A stretch of DNA of 64,000 nt from URNF01 sp045634325 (GTDB lineage: Bacteria > Bacillota > Clostridia > Oscillospirales > Acutalibacteraceae): positions 1 through 64,000 of the forward strand of contig JAZRAA010000016.1 of assembly GCA_045634325.1 (NCBI GenBank), written 5' to 3'. The position numbers and the translations under genes were made by a program. How positions within the stretch are numbered: the first letter of the stretch is position 1; the number at the start of each line of letters is the position of its first letter. The notes below the pieces were generated by a model. That model saw only the letters and a program-made list of their open reading frames with translations. It was not told the origin of the DNA and searched no databases. This document shows positions 16,578 to 25,837 of this stretch, piece by piece.

Positions 16578-17438
16578 TCAATCGTTGTTTGCAAATTTAT
16601 TGGCGAGTGCGGCAAGGTCATCTTTGCCGTAGAATTCCAAGGCGAGTGTACCGCTCTTGTCGCCTGCGGTCACCTTGACTTTTCTGCCCAGTTGTTCGGA
16701 CAGTGCGAGTTCCACCTCGTCATAAAAACTGTCTCTGGCGAATACCGTGACAGGTTTATTCTTTTTCTTTTCCGCTTTTGCCGCTTTGGCAAGTCGTTCA
16801 ATTTCACGAACCGATGCATCTTTCTTGACCGCCAATTGCGCCATTTCCAACATGGTGTCGGCATCTTCAAAGGACAAAACAGCACGGGCATGTCCCGCAC
16901 TCAACCTACCTGCCGCTACCATCTCTGCCACTTCTTTGGGGAGATTGAGCAACCGCAATGCGTTTGCCACTGCGGGACGGGATTTGTTGACGATTTTGGC
17001 GGTTTCTTCTTGCGTTAAGTGATACGATTCCATCAACGTTTGGTATCCCAATGCTTCTTCCATGGGATTCAAATCCTCACGCTGCAAGTTTTCAATCATT
17101 GCAAGTTCGGATGCCTGACGGTCATCCATTTCACGGATAACTGCGGGAACTTCGGTCAAACCCGCCATGCGAGAAGCACGGAAACGCCGCTCACCCGCCA
17201 CAATCTGATACCCGCCGTGCGGCATCGGCCGCACCAGAAGCGGTTGCAACACGCCGTGTTGTGCGATGGAAGCGGACAATTCCGACAGTGCTTCCTCGTC
17301 AAACTGTTTGCGCGGTTGGTCTTTGTTGGGTTGTATTTCGTCGATTGGCAGAGTGACCGCTTTGCCGGCATCCTCTAATGCGTTTTCCGCAAATAACAGG
17401 TCCAGACCTTTGCCCAGACCGCCTTTTTTATGTGCCAT
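16578..17438 (-). CDS. parB: Chromosome-partitioning protein ParB/Spo0J
   Basis: A 286-residue centromere-binding CTPase. It has the N-terminal loading motif GLGKGLDLLF, the CTP/nucleotide region with GERRFRASRMAGL and ENLQREDLNPMEEA, and a central HTH (LTQEETAKIVNKSRPAVANA, then LRLL), then a Lys-rich linker and a dimerisation tail. The start at 17438 is chosen by the GGTGGA upstream. It follows parA closely. No parS-like 16-mer was seen nearby. Confidence 0.95.
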   Translation of the reverse strand: MAHKKGGLGKGLDLLFAENALEDAGKAVTLPIDEIQPNKDQPRKQFDEEALSELSASIAQHGVLQPLLVRPMPHGGYQIVAGERRFRASRMAGLTEVPAVIREMDDRQASELAMIENLQREDLNPMEEALGYQTLMESYHLTQEETAKIVNKSRPAVANALRLLNLPKEVAEMVAAGRLSAGHARAVLSFEDADTMLEMAQLAVKKDASVREIERLAKAAKAEKKKNKPVTVFARDSFYDEVELALSEQLGRKVKVTAGDKSGTLALEFYGKDDLAALANKFANND

Positions 17439-17459
17439 ATATATTTCCACCTTTATTCG

Positions 17460-18221
17460 TTAGTTTTTGGAAATGATTTCTTTTGCTAAATTCGCATAGG
17501 CTTTCGCGCCTTTGCTGGAACGGTCATAATACCCGATAGGTTTGCCGAAACTGGGTGCTTCGGACAAACGCACCGTGCGGGGAATGACCGACGCATAGAC
17601 TTTGCGCGGGAAAAAGCGCTTGACTTCGTGCAACACTTGTTGGGTCAAATTGAGTCTGCCGTCGAACATGGTGGGCAACACGCCTTCGATGTCCAAGGCG
17701 GGATTATACAAGCGTTTGACCTGCCGCACGGTCGCCATCAACTGAGACAGACCTTCCAGCGCATAGTATTCACACTGGATAGGCACGATGAACGTATCTG
17801 CGGCGCACAAACCGTTCAAGGTCAGCAGCCCCAGCGACGGCGGGCAGTCCACCAAAATGAAATCATATTGGTCACGCAACGCCGCCAACGCCGCTTTCAA
17901 GCGATTTTCACGACGATTCATATCCACCATTTCAATTTCCGCGCCCGCCAGTTGAATACTGGATGGCAACAAATCGAGTTTTTCGAAGGCGGTGTGGATA
18001 ACGGCAGCGGTCGGTTCCGTGCCGCCGGTCAGCAATTCGTATGTAGAGGCTTTGACTTCGCGTTTGTCGATGCCGACACCGCTGGTGGCGTTGCCTTGCG
18101 GGTCGATGTCCACCAACAACACGTTTTTACCCGCGGCACCCAGCGCCGCCGACAGATTGACCGAGGTGGTAGTCTTGCCGACACCGCCTTTCTGATTGAC
18201 CACTGCAATAATTTTAGCCAT
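17460..18221 (-). CDS. parA: Chromosome-partitioning ATPase ParA/Soj
   Basis: A 253-residue deviant-Walker ATPase: KGGVGKTTTSVNL (P-loop with the signature Lys), LVDIDPQGNAT and FILVDCPPSLGLLTLNG. It works with ParB in origin segregation and, in spore formers, in control of DnaA and sporulation. It heads parA-parB-serS-thioesterase-unknown, then queT. GAGGG precedes the ATG. In many Firmicutes this pair lies near the origin; here the usual rsmG neighbour is missing. Confidence 0.96.
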   Translation of the reverse strand: MAKIIAVVNQKGGVGKTTTSVNLSAALGAAGKNVLLVDIDPQGNATSGVGIDKREVKASTYELLTGGTEPTAAVIHTAFEKLDLLPSSIQLAGAEIEMVDMNRRENRLKAALAALRDQYDFILVDCPPSLGLLTLNGLCAADTFIVPIQCEYYALEGLSQLMATVRQVKRLYNPALDIEGVLPTMFDGRLNLTQQVLHEVKRFFPRKVYASVIPRTVRLSEAPSFGKPIGYYDRSSKGAKAYANLAKEIISKN

Positions 18222-18263
18222 CCCAAACCCTCTTTACACATTAAAATACTGCATATATACTTT

Positions 18264-18292
18264 ACTATAACACACTTTTTCCACAGTGAAAA
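18264..18292 (-). promoter_or_regulatory. Probable promoter of parAB
   Basis: Minus strand TTTTCA (18287-18292), 17-nt spacer, TATAGT (18264-18269). The -35 box is poor, so this is tentative. Confidence 0.45.
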
Positions 18293-18320
18293 GGTTTTTT
18301 TGAAAATTTATCAAACCAAT

Positions 18321-18352
18321 AAAAAAATCTCCCCGCACAAGCGGGGAGATTT
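18321..18352 (-). terminator. Rho-independent terminator, M23 peptidase gene
   Basis: AAATCTCCCCGC/GCGGGGAGATTT stem with ACAA loop and a minus-strand T-run. Confidence 0.9.
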
Positions 18353-18359
18353 TCAAACG

Positions 18360-20084
18360 TTACGGACTGACATAGTTGAGCGGATTGACCCGTCTGCCGT
18401 TTTTACGCACTTCAAAGTGCAGATGATAACCGAAGGAATAACCGGTGTTACCGATACGGCCGAGCACTTGCCCACGGGTGACCTTTTGGCCGGTAACGAC
18501 ATTGAGCGAACTGCAATGCGCGTAGTAGGTTTGCAGACCGTTTGCGTGCTGGATTTGCACCAGATAGCCGTAGCCGCCGGTATTCCAACCCGCAAAGATG
18601 ACCGTGCCGCCGTCTGCGGCAACAAACGGTTGGTTTTTGACCGAAATGGGACCGTTACAAATATCAATGGCGTAGTGTCCGCTCTTCCAACCACGAGACA
18701 TATTGTGGCAAATCGGCACCGGCCACATCATACTGCCGGTAGAAACGCCGTCGCCAACCGTTACTTCGTTGCCGTTAGCGTACACTTTTTTGGTACCCAC
18801 AATCACCACTTTGGTGACCGGTTGTTTGGTGATATCAATGGAAAGAATGGACCGACCTTGTTCGACACCGTCGATGTAGGTAACTTCGGCGGTGACGTCC
18901 TGACTGCCTTCTTCGCCTTTCACTTTCACCTTTTCATAGGTGACCAGTTGTGTATCGTCATATTCTTTTTCGATGTCATAATCGATTTGCTCGGTATATT
19001 GGATGGTGCGCACCACTTTGACCCGCAAAAACGGTTGCGGGCGTTGCACCGTGAGGTTTTGGCCGGGGAAGATGATGTCGTTTTCAACCGACGGGTTCAT
19101 AGCACGCAGGGTGGAAAGGGTCATGTCCAGTTTACGTGCGATCGTACCGAGCACATCTCCCTCTTGCACGGTATATTCTTTTTTCACCACCGCTTGTGCG
19201 GTCAGTTTTTCCTTCATTTTATCGGAGGTGAGCACCGATTGCGACAAAAACAGACCGTCGGTGAGCTGTACGTTTTGGATGAATTCGGCACGTTCGTTCT
19301 CTGCGCCGCTCAAATAGGTTGATTTGATGTCACTGAGCACCTCTTCCAGTGCGGTGCGGGTAGGCATCGAGCCGACAAAATTGCCGTCGACGTACAAACC
19401 GCAACCTTCCGCAATGGCATCCCCTTTGGTGCGCAAAATAGCGTTACACATGGAAGAGGTATCCATCATGGTGGCGGCACGGGTAAGGGTGACCTGCATT
19501 TTCGGGGTGTCGCTGATGGTAAATTCGCCGTTTTCACCGTGCACACGGTCACGGGCCAGTTGCGCCGCTTCACGATAGGTGGTTTCGTCGGCGATGGTAC
19601 CGATATCGGTGCCGTCATATTCCACCAAAATGCCAAAGGTAGCAGAGGTCCAATATTGGATAGTGAGCACCAAAAACAGCACGGCGGCAACGGGAGCAAG
19701 CACGCGGCTGATTCTGCCGACCACGGCGGGATACCGTTTGCCGACACGGCAAAGGCAACCAAACCAATCACGGATACAAGAAAACGGATTTTGCTTAAAT
19801 GGGGTACGCGGCACGGAAAATTCTTGCCGCACGATGTTGCGAACCCCTTTTATTTTCTTCCAAACGGCTTCCAGTGTATCGATATTGCGGCGGTATACAA
19901 AATGATACAGCCAACCGCCCGACGGGCGCAATTCGTTGCGCAGATAACGGGAGATACGGTGCAGGGCGGATATGGTATACATGCCCAGCGCATATTCAAA
20001 TTTATAAATCGCATACCCGTATCGTATGCAACGTTCACGCAACCAAAGGCGCAATTGTTCGCATTGTTTTTTGAATTTTTCCAC
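18360..20084 (-). CDS. Membrane-anchored M23 peptidase with LysM and G5 domains
   Basis: A 574-residue envelope protein. A basic cytoplasmic region of about 120 residues precedes one membrane helix (near 125-145, VLAPVAAVLFLVLTIQYW). Outside follow a mixed region, a LysM domain (YTVQEGDVLGTIARKL to FPGQNLTV), a G5 domain, and a C-terminal M23 peptidase domain with zinc motifs GHYAIDI and HLHFEV. Such proteins cut or remodel peptidoglycan peptide bridges in growth or sporulation. The likely start is GTG at 20084 behind AAAGGAGG. The long cytoplasmic N-terminus is unusual and suggests an intracellular partner. Confidence 0.9.
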   Translation of the reverse strand: MEKFKKQCEQLRLWLRERCIRYGYAIYKFEYALGMYTISALHRISRYLRNELRPSGGWLYHFVYRRNIDTLEAVWKKIKGVRNIVRQEFSVPRTPFKQNPFSCIRDWFGCLCRVGKRYPAVVGRISRVLAPVAAVLFLVLTIQYWTSATFGILVEYDGTDIGTIADETTYREAAQLARDRVHGENGEFTISDTPKMQVTLTRAATMMDTSSMCNAILRTKGDAIAEGCGLYVDGNFVGSMPTRTALEEVLSDIKSTYLSGAENERAEFIQNVQLTDGLFLSQSVLTSDKMKEKLTAQAVVKKEYTVQEGDVLGTIARKLDMTLSTLRAMNPSVENDIIFPGQNLTVQRPQPFLRVKVVRTIQYTEQIDYDIEKEYDDTQLVTYEKVKVKGEEGSQDVTAEVTYIDGVEQGRSILSIDITKQPVTKVVIVGTKKVYANGNEVTVGDGVSTGSMMWPVPICHNMSRGWKSGHYAIDICNGPISVKNQPFVAADGGTVIFAGWNTGGYGYLVQIQHANGLQTYYAHCSSLNVVTGQKVTRGQVLGRIGNTGYSFGYHLHFEVRKNGRRVNPLNYVSP

Positions 20085-20119
20085 GATCGCCCTGCCTCCT
20101 TTCAAGCAACATTCAATTT

Positions 20120-20148
20120 ACTATACACGATTTTTCGTCAAAACACAA
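20120..20148 (-). promoter_or_regulatory. Probable promoter of the M23 peptidase gene
   Basis: Minus strand TTGTGT, 17-nt spacer, TATAGT (20120-20125), about 35 nt before the start. Moderate match. Confidence 0.5.
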
Positions 20149-20280
20149 GGTACACCCCTTATTTTCGTGACCATTGCACAAATATTTTGGTTAATATTGG
20201 TAAAAAATAACCCCTTATAAAAATTTTCATCTGCGGTATTCGGCAATTTTTCGTGCGTATTGCCGCTCGACATAAAAATA

Positions 20281-20310
20281 TTGCACTGTTGGGTACATAT
20301 ATGGTATACT
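20281..20310 (+). promoter_or_regulatory. Sigma-A promoter of the DUF951-prfA operon
   Basis: TTGCAC (20281-20286), 18-nt spacer, TATACT (20305-20310), 34 nt before the ATG. Confidence 0.7.
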
Positions 20311-20344
20311 AATTTATATATGACTTTGAAAAGGGAGGCAGACG

Positions 20345-20524
20345 ATGGATATTCAGGTCGGTGACAAAGTAGAAATGAAAAAACCGCATCCTTGCGGCAG
20401 TAAAGAATTTGAAATATTGCGTATCGGTATGGATTTCCGTCTGCGTTGCGTGGGATGCGGGCATGAATTTTTGGCACCCCGCCACAAAATCGAGAAAAAC
20501 ATCCGCAAGGTACAGCACTTGTAG
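20345..20524 (+). CDS. DUF951 family small protein
   Basis: A 59-residue protein starting MDIQVGDKVEMKKPHPCGS, with FRLRCVGCGHEFLAPR: a compact barrel with three cysteines typical of DUF951 (YyzM-like), found in nearly all Firmicutes next to parB, prfA or ychF. The function is unknown; a nucleic-acid-binding role is sometimes proposed. GGGAGG lies 7 nt ahead of the ATG. It is followed 45 nt later by prfA and probably shares its transcript. Confidence 0.9.
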   Translation: MDIQVGDKVEMKKPHPCGSKEFEILRIGMDFRLRCVGCGHEFLAPRHKIEKNIRKVQHL

Positions 20525-20569
20525 TGTGCTCATTGTGTAAAAACCAAAAATTATACAAGGAGTATGCAC

Positions 20570-21649
20570 ATGGCGGTACAGTTACACGAAATTGAAAATA
20601 CGTATGAGGAAATTTCCCGTCGGTTATGTGACCCGACGGTGATAGCGGACACCGCACGGTATCAGGCGTTGCTCAAAGAGGCGGCGGCATTGCAACCGCT
20701 CGTGGAGGCGGTGCGTGCGCAAAAGGCGGCACTGGCAGCACGTGAAGAAGCGGAGTTTTTGTTATCCGATGCAGATACCGATAAGGAACTCAAAGAACTC
20801 GCCAAAGAGGAATTGGCAAATGCCAAAGAACAACTTTCGGCATTGGAACAACAAATCAAAGTGCTGTTATTGCCCAAAGATCCGTTGGATGAGCGGGATA
20901 TCATCGTGGAAATCCGTGCGGGTGCGGGCGGCGAAGAATCGGCGTTGTTTGCGGGTTCGCTTTTCCGTATGTATAGCATGTTTGCGGAAAAACAAGGCTT
21001 TTCCACCGAAACGGTCAACCTCAACGAAACCGCACTGGGCGGTTGCAAAGAGGTGTGTTTTTCGGTGAGCGGCGGTGGCGCATACAGTCGCTTTAAATTT
21101 GAAAGTGGCGTGCATCGTGTCCAGCGTGTCCCCGAAACCGAAACGGGTGGCAGAATTCACACTTCCACAGTGACGGTGGCGGTGTTGCCCGAAATTGATG
21201 AGGTAGAAGTGGAAATCAAACCCTCCGACCTGCAAATTGATACCTACCGTGCATCCGGTGCGGGCGGACAGCATATCAATAAAACCGATTCTGCTATCCG
21301 CATCACCCATCTGCCCACGGGTATGGTGGTGGAATGTCAGGACGAGCGCAGTCAGTTTAAAAACAAAGATAAAGCGTTGCGGGTGTTGCGTGCACGGTTA
21401 TATGAACAAAAGCAACAGGAACAACAAGCGGCGGTTGCCGCTGACCGCAAAGCACAGGTGGGAACGGGTGACCGTAGTGAACGCATCCGCACCTACAACT
21501 TCCCGCAAGGGCGGGTCACCGATCATCGTATCGGGTTGACCCTGTATCGTATTGAGAGTATTATGAACGGCGATTTGGCCGAATTGGTGGATGCGCTCAT
21601 CACCGCTGACCGCACCGCAAAATTACAGGAGACGGAACATGACGGATAA
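20570..21649 (+). CDS. prfA: Peptide chain release factor 1
   Basis: A 359-residue release factor recognising UAA/UAG. The catalytic GGQ is in ASGAGGQHINKTDSA, flanked by VHRVQRVPETE and LRARLYEQKQQEQ. It has no programmed frameshift, which separates it from prfB. The ATG at 20570 has AAGGAG at 7 nt; another ATG two codons upstream is too close to that site. It heads a chain of overlapping genes: prfA-tsaC-coaE-slt. Confidence 0.96.
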   Translation: MAVQLHEIENTYEEISRRLCDPTVIADTARYQALLKEAAALQPLVEAVRAQKAALAAREEAEFLLSDADTDKELKELAKEELANAKEQLSALEQQIKVLLLPKDPLDERDIIVEIRAGAGGEESALFAGSLFRMYSMFAEKQGFSTETVNLNETALGGCKEVCFSVSGGGAYSRFKFESGVHRVQRVPETETGGRIHTSTVTVAVLPEIDEVEVEIKPSDLQIDTYRASGAGGQHINKTDSAIRITHLPTGMVVECQDERSQFKNKDKALRVLRARLYEQKQQEQQAAVAADRKAQVGTGDRSERIRTYNFPQGRVTDHRIGLTLYRIESIMNGDLAELVDALITADRTAKLQETEHDG

Positions 21650-22667
21650 GATAACGAAAATGCTCACCGCCGACCCGCCAGGCATTGCGCAAGCGGGCAG
21701 GTTGTTGGCGACGGGGGAATTGGTCGCCATCCCCACCGAAACGGTATACGGTTTGGCGGCAGATGCCACCAACGGTGAGGCTGTTGCGGCGATTTTTAAA
21801 GCCAAAGGCAGACCCGCCGATAACCCCCTAATCGTGCATATTGCAGATATATCCGCTTGGGGCGGATTGGTCACCCATATCCCCGCCGCCGCAAAAGCAC
21901 TTGCCGATGCGTTTTGGCCGGGGCCGCTCACCATCATTCTGCCTGCGGCACCACACGTTCCGAGGGAGGTTACCGCAGGATTGTCTACGGTGGCGGTGCG
22001 TTTGCCGTCCCACCCTGTCGCACGTGCGGTGATTGAAGCGGCCGGCACGCCGCTTGCCGCACCGTCCGCCAACCGTTCCGGCGCACCCAGTCCCACCACG
22101 GCGGCTCGTGTGATGCAAGATATGAACGGTAGAATTGCTGCTATATTGGACGGCGGCGGTTGTGATGTCGGTGTGGAATCGACGGTGGTGGATTTGTCGG
22201 GGGATACCCCACGTTTGCTTCGTCCCGGTGGTATCACCCCCGCACAGTTGGAAGCGGTGCTGGGCGAGTTGATTATCGACCCCGCCGTTACCGCACAGTT
22301 GGAAGCGGGCGCGAGGGTGGCTTCCCCCGGTATGAAATATAAACATTATGCCCCGAAAGCAAAGGTGGTGTTGGTGAAAGCGGATGGGGAGAAATTTGCC
22401 GCTTTTGTCAATGCGCAAAAAGAGGCGAACCCGTTTGCGTTATGCTTTGAGGGAGAGGAAACGGCACTCACTGTGCCGTATCTCACATACGGCAAACGAG
22501 AGGATGCCGCCGCACAAGCACGGCTGGTATTCGATGCTTTGCGACAATTGGACGACAAGGGTGCTACCCTGGTATATGCCGCGTGTCCGTCCCCCGAGGG
22601 TGTAGGACTGGCGGTTTATAATCGGCTGCTGCGTGCCGCCGCATTTGAGGTGATGACACTTGATTAA
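21639..22667 (+). CDS. ywlC: L-threonylcarbamoyladenylate synthase
   Basis: A 342-residue TsaC2/Sua5/YwlC-type enzyme making threonylcarbamoyl-AMP from Thr, bicarbonate and ATP, the first step of t6A37 formation. The YrdC domain shows PTETVYGLAADA, KGRPADNPLIVHI and APSANRSGAPSPT. The C-terminal Sua5 domain begins near KHYAPKAKVVLV. It overlaps prfA by 11 nt; GGAG lies 7 nt ahead of the ATG. The companion TsaD is at 4556. Confidence 0.94.
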   Translation: MTDKITKMLTADPPGIAQAGRLLATGELVAIPTETVYGLAADATNGEAVAAIFKAKGRPADNPLIVHIADISAWGGLVTHIPAAAKALADAFWPGPLTIILPAAPHVPREVTAGLSTVAVRLPSHPVARAVIEAAGTPLAAPSANRSGAPSPTTAARVMQDMNGRIAAILDGGGCDVGVESTVVDLSGDTPRLLRPGGITPAQLEAVLGELIIDPAVTAQLEAGARVASPGMKYKHYAPKAKVVLVKADGEKFAAFVNAQKEANPFALCFEGEETALTVPYLTYGKREDAAAQARLVFDALRQLDDKGATLVYAACPSPEGVGLAVYNRLLRAAAFEVMTLD

Positions 22668-23262
22668 AATCGGTTTAACAGGACCGACCGGTGCGGGAAA
22701 ATCCACCGTTTCGGTTGCTTTTTTGAAAGCGGGATTGCGCATCATAGATGCAGATTTGTTGGCACGGCAGGTGACCGAAAAAGGTTCGCCCGCTTTGCCT
22801 TTGCTTGCGGATACGTTTGGCACGGACATCCTGCGTGCAGACGGCACGCTGGATCGTCAATTGCTCGCCGCACGTGCGTTCGCGGATGCAGATGCAACTG
22901 CAAAATTAAACGCCATCACCCATCCCGCCATCACGGAATTGTTGCAAAGACAATTGCGTGCGCTGGAATTACAAAACGTGACAGCGGCGGTGATTGACGC
23001 ACCGTTGTTGTTTGAGGCGGAGTGGCACCGTTTTTGCGATATTACGGTGGCGGTGCTTGCCGACCATGCGGTGCGCCGTGCACGCATCATGGAACGGGAC
23101 GGTATTTCTTCGGTGGCGGCGGACATTCGCATGTCTGCACAACCCGACGAAACGTTTTATAAACAGCGTGCCGACAAAATCGTGTATAACGACGGCGATA
23201 CCGCTATATTGCAACAGCGCTGTGCGGCACTGCTTACGGAAATCGTCGGAGGGCACGTATGA
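22660..23262 (+). CDS. coaE: Dephospho-CoA kinase
   Basis: A 200-residue P-loop kinase doing the last step of CoA synthesis. It starts IKIGLTGPTGAGKSTVSVAF, with DADLLARQV and DAPLLFEAEW. The start is TTG at 22660, with GAGGTG 7 nt upstream, overlapping the previous stop by 8 nt. It fits full family length without another usable start. Confidence 0.95.
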   Translation: MIKIGLTGPTGAGKSTVSVAFLKAGLRIIDADLLARQVTEKGSPALPLLADTFGTDILRADGTLDRQLLAARAFADADATAKLNAITHPAITELLQRQLRALELQNVTAAVIDAPLLFEAEWHRFCDITVAVLADHAVRRARIMERDGISSVAADIRMSAQPDETFYKQRADKIVYNDGDTAILQQRCAALLTEIVGGHV

Positions 23263-23837
23263 AAAAACGCAACACACATCGTTTGCGGTTGGTTGCGTGG
23301 ATACTGACGGTGATAATCGGCGTATCGGTTTTGTGTGTGCATGCGGGTCGGCGGTATATATTGTCTGCTTATCCGCTGACCTACACCGAAACTATTTTGC
23401 AAATGAGTGACACCTACGGCGTGACGCCGTCGTTGATTGCGGCGGTCATCCGCACCGAAAGTCGTTTTGACTCGACGGCGGTTTCCCATGCGGGTGCGGT
23501 GGGGTTGATGCAACTCACCCCCGAAACGTTTGACTGGGCGCAATCGCGTGCAGGCGTGAAGGATGCGTTGGGGGAAGACGCACTCACCGACCCCAAAGTA
23601 AACATACAATACGGCACGGTGACACTGACTTTGCTGTACGATATGTTTGAAGACGAGACAGCGGCACTCGCCGCCTATAATGCGGGGCAAGGTACTGTCA
23701 AAAAATGGCTCACTGACCCGCAGTATTCATCTGATGGGGTGCACTTGACCTCTATTCCGTACAAGGAAACGGCGCAATATGTTAAACGTGTGAAAACTGC
23801 CCAAACTATATATCGAAAATTCTATGCTTTGGCTTAA
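23259..23837 (+). CDS. Membrane-anchored lytic transglycosylase (SLT domain)
   Basis: A 192-residue exported muramidase. A basic N-terminus and a signal or anchor helix (VAWILTVIIGVSVLCVHAG) precede a Slt70-like domain with catalytic Glu67 in IRTESRFD, GAVGLMQLTPETFDW and AYNAGQGTVKKWL. It cleaves glycan strands to 1,6-anhydro products. It overlaps coaE by 4 bp. B. subtilis YjbJ-like and Clostridial homologues of this size lie next to coaE as here. Confidence 0.93.
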   Translation: MKKRNTHRLRLVAWILTVIIGVSVLCVHAGRRYILSAYPLTYTETILQMSDTYGVTPSLIAAVIRTESRFDSTAVSHAGAVGLMQLTPETFDWAQSRAGVKDALGEDALTDPKVNIQYGTVTLTLLYDMFEDETAALAAYNAGQGTVKKWLTDPQYSSDGVHLTSIPYKETAQYVKRVKTAQTIYRKFYALA

Positions 23838-23849
23838 AGGAGAATAGAT

Positions 23850-25271
23850 ATGGAAAAGGAAATGAACAAAACCGAACAATTAAAGGAAACCTTGCTGTTT
23901 TCCACCAAAAACGGCGGCGCAACATTAGATGCGGCGGTGTTGGAACAGGCAAACAACTATGCCAGTGGCTATAAAGCGTTTTTGGATGCTTCCAAAACCG
24001 AGCGAGAAGCGGTCAAAACCGCTATTGCACTCGCCGAGCAAAACGGTTTTTTGCCGTTTGACTGCACAAAACCGCTCAAAGCGGGTGACAAAGTGTATGT
24101 CAACAACCGTGACAAAGCATTGGTGCTTGCGGTCATTGGCGAGCGTCCGATTGCAGAGGGCGTGTCCATTGCGGCGGCGCATATTGACTCTCCGCGCCTC
24201 GATTTGAAACCCAATCCGTTGTATGAAGACAGTGACCTTGCGTATTTTGATACCCATTATTACGGCGGCATCAAAAAATACCAGTGGACCGCTACACCGC
24301 TTGCGTTGCACGGCGTTGTGGTCAAAAAAGACGGTAAAAAGGTGGAAATACACATCGGCGACAAAGCGGGCGACCCTGTTTTTTGTGTCACCGACCTTTT
24401 GCCGCATTTGGGACAAGAGCAGATGAAACGTCCCGCCGCACAGGTGGTCAAGGGAGAAGATTTGAACATTCTAATTGGTTCTTTGCCGCTTCCCACGGGC
24501 GAGGGCAGTGACCTTGTGAAACTGCATATCATGCAGCTGTTAAACGAACAATACGGCATCATCGAATCGGATTTTCTGTCGGCGGAAATTGAAGCCGTGC
24601 CTGCGTTTGGTGCACGTGATGTGGGTCTGGACAGAAGCATGGTGGGCGCTTACGGTCACGATGACCGTGTGTGTGCGTATCCCGCACTGACCGCATTGTT
24701 CGAGGTGAAAACGCCCGCCTACACCGCTGTCACCGTTTTAGCAGATAAAGAGGAAATCGGTTCGGACGGCAACACCGGTATGCAGTCTGCATTTTTACCG
24801 TATTTCATCGAAGATTTGGCGGCGATGCAGGGAGCCCAAGGCAGACACGTACTGTCCAACTCGCTGTGCTTGTCTGCAGACGTCAATGCGGCGTTCGACC
24901 CGATTTACCCCGACGTGATGGTGAAATCTAACAGCTGTCAAATCAACCGTGGTGTGTGTATCACCAAATACACAGGCTCTCGCGGCAAATCGGATACTTC
25001 CGACGCCTCTGCCGAATATATGGCGTGTATCCGTAATCTGTTAGATGAAAAACAAGTGTTGTGGCAGATTGGCGAACTGGGTAAAGTGGACGCAGGAGGT
25101 GGCGGCACGGTTGCGAAATATATCGCCAACCTCAATGTAGATACGGTGGATTTGGGTGTGCCGGTATTGTGTATGCACGCACCGTTTGAGATTGTATCGA
25201 AAATCGATGTGTATATGGCGCACAAAGCGTTTGCTGCGTTGTTCGACCGACCCGTGCCGGAGGTAGAGTGA
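23850..25271 (+). CDS. M18 family aminopeptidase
   Basis: A 473-residue cytoplasmic zinc aminopeptidase of the aspartyl-aminopeptidase family. Metal and catalytic motifs: AAHIDSPRLDLKP, DKEEIGSDGNTG, YGHDDRVCAYP, and the C-terminal CMHAPFEIVSKIDVY. It probably trims acidic or neutral N-terminal residues from peptides. AAAGGAG precedes the ATG. It ends within the ribosome binding region of ispF. Confidence 0.92.
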   Translation: MEKEMNKTEQLKETLLFSTKNGGATLDAAVLEQANNYASGYKAFLDASKTEREAVKTAIALAEQNGFLPFDCTKPLKAGDKVYVNNRDKALVLAVIGERPIAEGVSIAAAHIDSPRLDLKPNPLYEDSDLAYFDTHYYGGIKKYQWTATPLALHGVVVKKDGKKVEIHIGDKAGDPVFCVTDLLPHLGQEQMKRPAAQVVKGEDLNILIGSLPLPTGEGSDLVKLHIMQLLNEQYGIIESDFLSAEIEAVPAFGARDVGLDRSMVGAYGHDDRVCAYPALTALFEVKTPAYTAVTVLADKEEIGSDGNTGMQSAFLPYFIEDLAAMQGAQGRHVLSNSLCLSADVNAAFDPIYPDVMVKSNSCQINRGVCITKYTGSRGKSDTSDASAEYMACIRNLLDEKQVLWQIGELGKVDAGGGGTVAKYIANLNVDTVDLGVPVLCMHAPFEIVSKIDVYMAHKAFAALFDRPVPEVE

Positions 25272-25744
25272 TGAGAATCGGACATGGATATGACGTACAT
25301 CGTCTGACCGAAAATCGCAAACTGATTTTGGGCGGGGTGGATATTCCGTTTGAAAAAGGGTTGCTCGGTCATTCGGATGCGGATGTATTGGCGCATGCGA
25401 TAGCAGATGCGTTGCTGGGAGCCGCCGCACTGGGCGATATCGGGAAATTGTTCCCCGACACCGACCCCAAATTTGCGGGTGCGGACAGTTTGCTACTGCT
25501 AAAACAGGTGGTGTGCCGTTTGGAAGAAAACGGGTATCGTATCGGCAACGTGGACGCTACCGTTTTGGCACAGCGTCCGAAACTCGCCCCCTTCATTCTT
25601 GCCATGCGAGAGAAGTTGGCAAACGCGATGGGCGTGCCGATGGATTGTGTGAGTGTCAAAGCCACCACCGAGGAAGGTTTAGGATTTACGGGTAACGGTG
25701 AAGGCATTGCCGCACATGCCGTTTGTCTGCTCCAAACCGACTGA
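25271..25744 (+). CDS. ispF: 2-C-methyl-D-erythritol 2,4-cyclodiphosphate synthase
   Basis: A 157-residue enzyme of the MEP isoprenoid pathway. It carries MRIGHGYDVHRL (metal Asp and His), GHSDADVLAHAIADAL and the C-terminal TTEEGLGFTGNGEGI. It starts on the last base of the M18 stop (TGATG), with GGAGG 7 nt upstream. No other MEP gene is in the window. Confidence 0.96.
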   Translation: MRIGHGYDVHRLTENRKLILGGVDIPFEKGLLGHSDADVLAHAIADALLGAAALGDIGKLFPDTDPKFAGADSLLLLKQVVCRLEENGYRIGNVDATVLAQRPKLAPFILAMREKLANAMGVPMDCVSVKATTEEGLGFTGNGEGIAAHAVCLLQTD

Positions 25745-25778
25745 AACCGACGGCAAGATTATGTAAAATTTGCAGAGA

Positions 25779-25817
25779 AAAGGCTGTATCCTTGAAAAAG
25801 GGATACAGCCTTTTTTG
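25779..25817 (+). terminator. Rho-independent terminator, ispF / spoIIA leader
   Basis: Stem AAAGGCTGTATCC with its complement, then six T. It ends only about 22 nt before the spoIIAA start codon. Confidence 0.88.
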
Positions 25818-25837
25818 TATTGGAAAGGACGTTTTAT

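Noticed and set aside
17628..19322. 564-codon frame opposite parA and the M23 gene
   Set aside because: Crosses two genes plus their intergenic terminator.
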